Below are positions 62,201 through 64,000 of a stretch of DNA of 64,000 nt, one piece after another; the stretch's first letter is position 1; each line of letters begins with the position of its first letter. The translations under genes were made by a program, and so were the position numbers. Source of the DNA: Fennellomyces sp. T-0311 (Eukaryota > Mucoromycota > Mucoromycetes > Mucorales > Lichtheimiaceae); contig JALLLT010000031.1 in the NCBI GenBank assembly GCA_025266875.1, forward strand, positions 186,001-250,000, written 5' to 3'. The notes under the pieces were generated by a model. That model saw only the letters and a list, made by a program, of their open reading frames with translations, was not told where the DNA came from and ran no database searches.

Positions 62201-63718
62201 CTGGTGATCGTTTTGGAAGCAACATACGCAGAAACAGCATCACCCACTCACCGTGTACGCTGCTATGGAAGTCTTTCGTTACTTTTGTTTCATAGCAATG
62301 GCTTTGTGGCCAGAACCGGTAATCCGGATGGCACATGTCAGCAGACTTGAGAATGTGCTTCAGGAAATTTAATCTTGTTCGTGAGCTAAAATATTTTATA
62401 CACCAAGTGAAACATGTGGTAGCACAATGTCGCCTAATTCTTCTTCCATGTGGTCTTCAGCCGTTGTTCATGGAGTTTTCTCATATTCTTTTAAAAAGTC
62501 TTTGGTGAAACGGCTTCACACGCGGCATGGGATAGAGTGAATCTGCAGGGATCATGCAAAGACGGATAGCTGATAAATCGAGGCATAGACGATACATATT
62601 AGGTTACCTTCATAGAAAAGCGACAGAGCTACCAATGAAGTTGCGGTTGCGTTGGGACTAAAAGATGTTACGTGCTTGAAAATCATGTTCTGCGATTTCC
62701 CTTTATGGAGTTACTGATTACCCAAGGAGCGCATGATTATGCTATGTCAGCACTATACCCCTCAGTGATGTACCCCGCATTAAGCGAAAAGGGCATCATG
62801 CCATATTTCTCTATCTGACGGATGATGATTTTACTGTGTAAAAAAAAAGTGGGTAATCGTATGAGGCGTTAGTTTGGTGTAACGTTGGCGTAAGCCGCAC
62901 TCCAAGTTTTTTCCTAAAATAAGATTAACTCCACAGTACACACGCTGTCTAAATCAGCCGGCTTGGGGGAGCAAAGACTATAATTTTTAAAGTATAGGAG
63001 ATAGAAGAGCAGTCGGAGAGCCGCGATAGTAATTCTGTCCGTAAAAGGGGGCTGCGACGGAAGCTGGCTCTTGTCTAATCAGTAACAGATAGGATGGGGG
63101 TGGCGAACGGACCTTTTTTTTATACAGTGTACGACGTTTATAGAATACTTGGAATGATTGATAGTGTTTCCCACGGCTGGACGCGTTGTCATCCAACTTC
63201 GTCATGGTGGCACGCTCCTCCGTGGTATTTGCCGGCAGGGCTTAGGTAAGGGCGTGGGTTTCAGACTACTATCCAGCATCCAAAACGGATTATTAAAATG
63301 GCTCGGAAGGGGGTTCCCATGTCGGGGAAAATGGTACGCCTGTTGGGGATCGCCGGCCGCCGCGCATGCTGATTGGATAAGCCAGTTCATGGCCCATCCG
63401 TAGGTCGCCGATGGCGCCAAAACCATAATGGTGATTCCGAACGATGGCAAACATGTAAAGAGTAGTCTTGATGCGCTTGCCCTTGTAAGGATAGGAATGG
63501 TCAGTATATCAGGTCTAGCGCAGAAACTAAACTCGTTGGCTCCTCAATGCAAACAGGTAAAAACATAAACAGCTGCCGTTCCACCGCAATCTCGACCGTA
63601 CGCAGATTTAAGATCCGATCGCAGGGTCGTTATCACTCAAACACAAAAAAAATTATTCTCGACTCAGCGGGGCAACCCTTTTTTCACACTTCTTCTTCAT
63701 CTCCTCAATACTTTTTCG
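59261..63718. other. Gene-poor AT-rich region
   Basis: About 4.4 kb without a recognisable gene. Frames of 60-110 codons (for example 60717-61040 and 61640-61894) lack motifs. The right-hand 800 bp is richer in GC around 63200-63420 and probably includes the promoter and leader of the gene that starts at 63719. Confidence 0.5.
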
Positions 63719-64000
63719 ATGATACAGTCGCTCGACGTCCCCGTCGTTTCGTTGGCCGTGCCCAACATACACAAACTCAACGAAATCACCAGCGATGACC
63801 TCTCCTGCATGTGGACTGGTAGGTTTATCAACATACTTCCTGCACGATAACGGATTTGGCTGACTTGACCATTAGTATTCACCAAGTGCAAGGATAACCT
63901 TGAGAATGGTCGACGTCTTGAGAACTTGAGTTGGAGACTGTGGTACCGCGAGTCATTGATCGAAAAGGCTCAAGAGCAGCACGTCCGGACACCTATTCCT
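63719..64000 (+). CDS. 5' part of a GATA-like DUF1752 domain gene (partial)
   Basis: Exon 1 (63719-63818) and exon 2 (63876 to the window end) join in phase. The start is MIQSLDVPVVSLAVP. Across the intron it reads DDLSCMWTVFTKCKDNLENG, then RRLENLSWRLWYRESL. The W-x-V-F-T-K-C-K-D-x-L-E-N-G-x-R-L-E-N-x-S-W-R motif is the fungal domain found at the N-terminus of AreA-type nitrogen regulators and several other regulatory proteins (DUF1752, PF08550). What follows the domain lies outside the window, so zinc-finger or other content is unknown. The ATG gives a short N-terminal arm before the domain, usual for this family. Confidence 0.75.

Noticed and set aside
1..64000. CRISPR arrays, prokaryotic operons, rRNA genes, secondary-metabolite cluster
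   Set aside because: No regularly spaced repeats, no rRNA-like blocks, and the single methyltransferase has no polyketide synthase, peptide synthetase or P450 neighbour.

Overview
This is a piece of a fungal nuclear genome. Genes are compact and interrupted by many short introns, mostly about 45-65 nt, with GT-AG ends and one GC-AG. Intergenic DNA is AT-rich. The gene set is fungal: a WOPR regulator, an Air1-type zinc-knuckle protein, an Irc3-type helicase, ATP-dependent PEPCK and a calponin-like Scp1. A gene for the U11/U12 25 kDa protein of the minor spliceosome points to an early-diverging lineage such as Mucoromycota. That placement is inference; no marker rRNA is present.

Layout. (1) 1-12.5 kb is gene-dense: the end of an unknown gene, a SAM methyltransferase with an acylation-type N-terminus, a nuclear-looking WD40 protein, a ubiquitin-like/BAG protein, an Irc3-like mitochondrial helicase, a His-rich membrane protein, an Air1/2-like TRAMP subunit and coproporphyrinogen oxidase. 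(2) 12.5-17.3 kb has no convincing gene. (3) 17.3-29.1 kb is dense: asparaginase with ankyrin repeats, a Cid1-like RNA nucleotidyltransferase, a Q/E-rich coiled-coil protein with a BAG-like end, a small orphan, a divergent SNRNP25/STRAP pair and PEPCK. (4) 29.1-46.1 kb is a gene-poor AT-rich expanse. It holds one WOPR transcription factor, a probable hAT-like non-autonomous transposon and one tRNA-Cys. (5) 46.1-59.3 kb is dense again: Scp1/transgelin, a secreted PI-PLC-like protein, a GPAT3/4-like acyltransferase, a GTPBP1/2-like GTPase, a subtilisin, a bZIP factor and TAF5. (6) 59.3-63.7 kb is empty. The window then ends inside a gene with a GATA-like DUF1752 domain.

Most genes are housekeeping and do not form a pathway cluster. 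The strongest functional neighbourhood is SNRNP25 and STRAP, which share a roughly 200-bp divergent promoter and both point to snRNP biology. I did not find a convincing new multi-gene system. Exon structures were built by hand from reading frames, splice-site dinucleotides and remembered family patterns. They are stated as precise where phases close and as uncertain where they do not.
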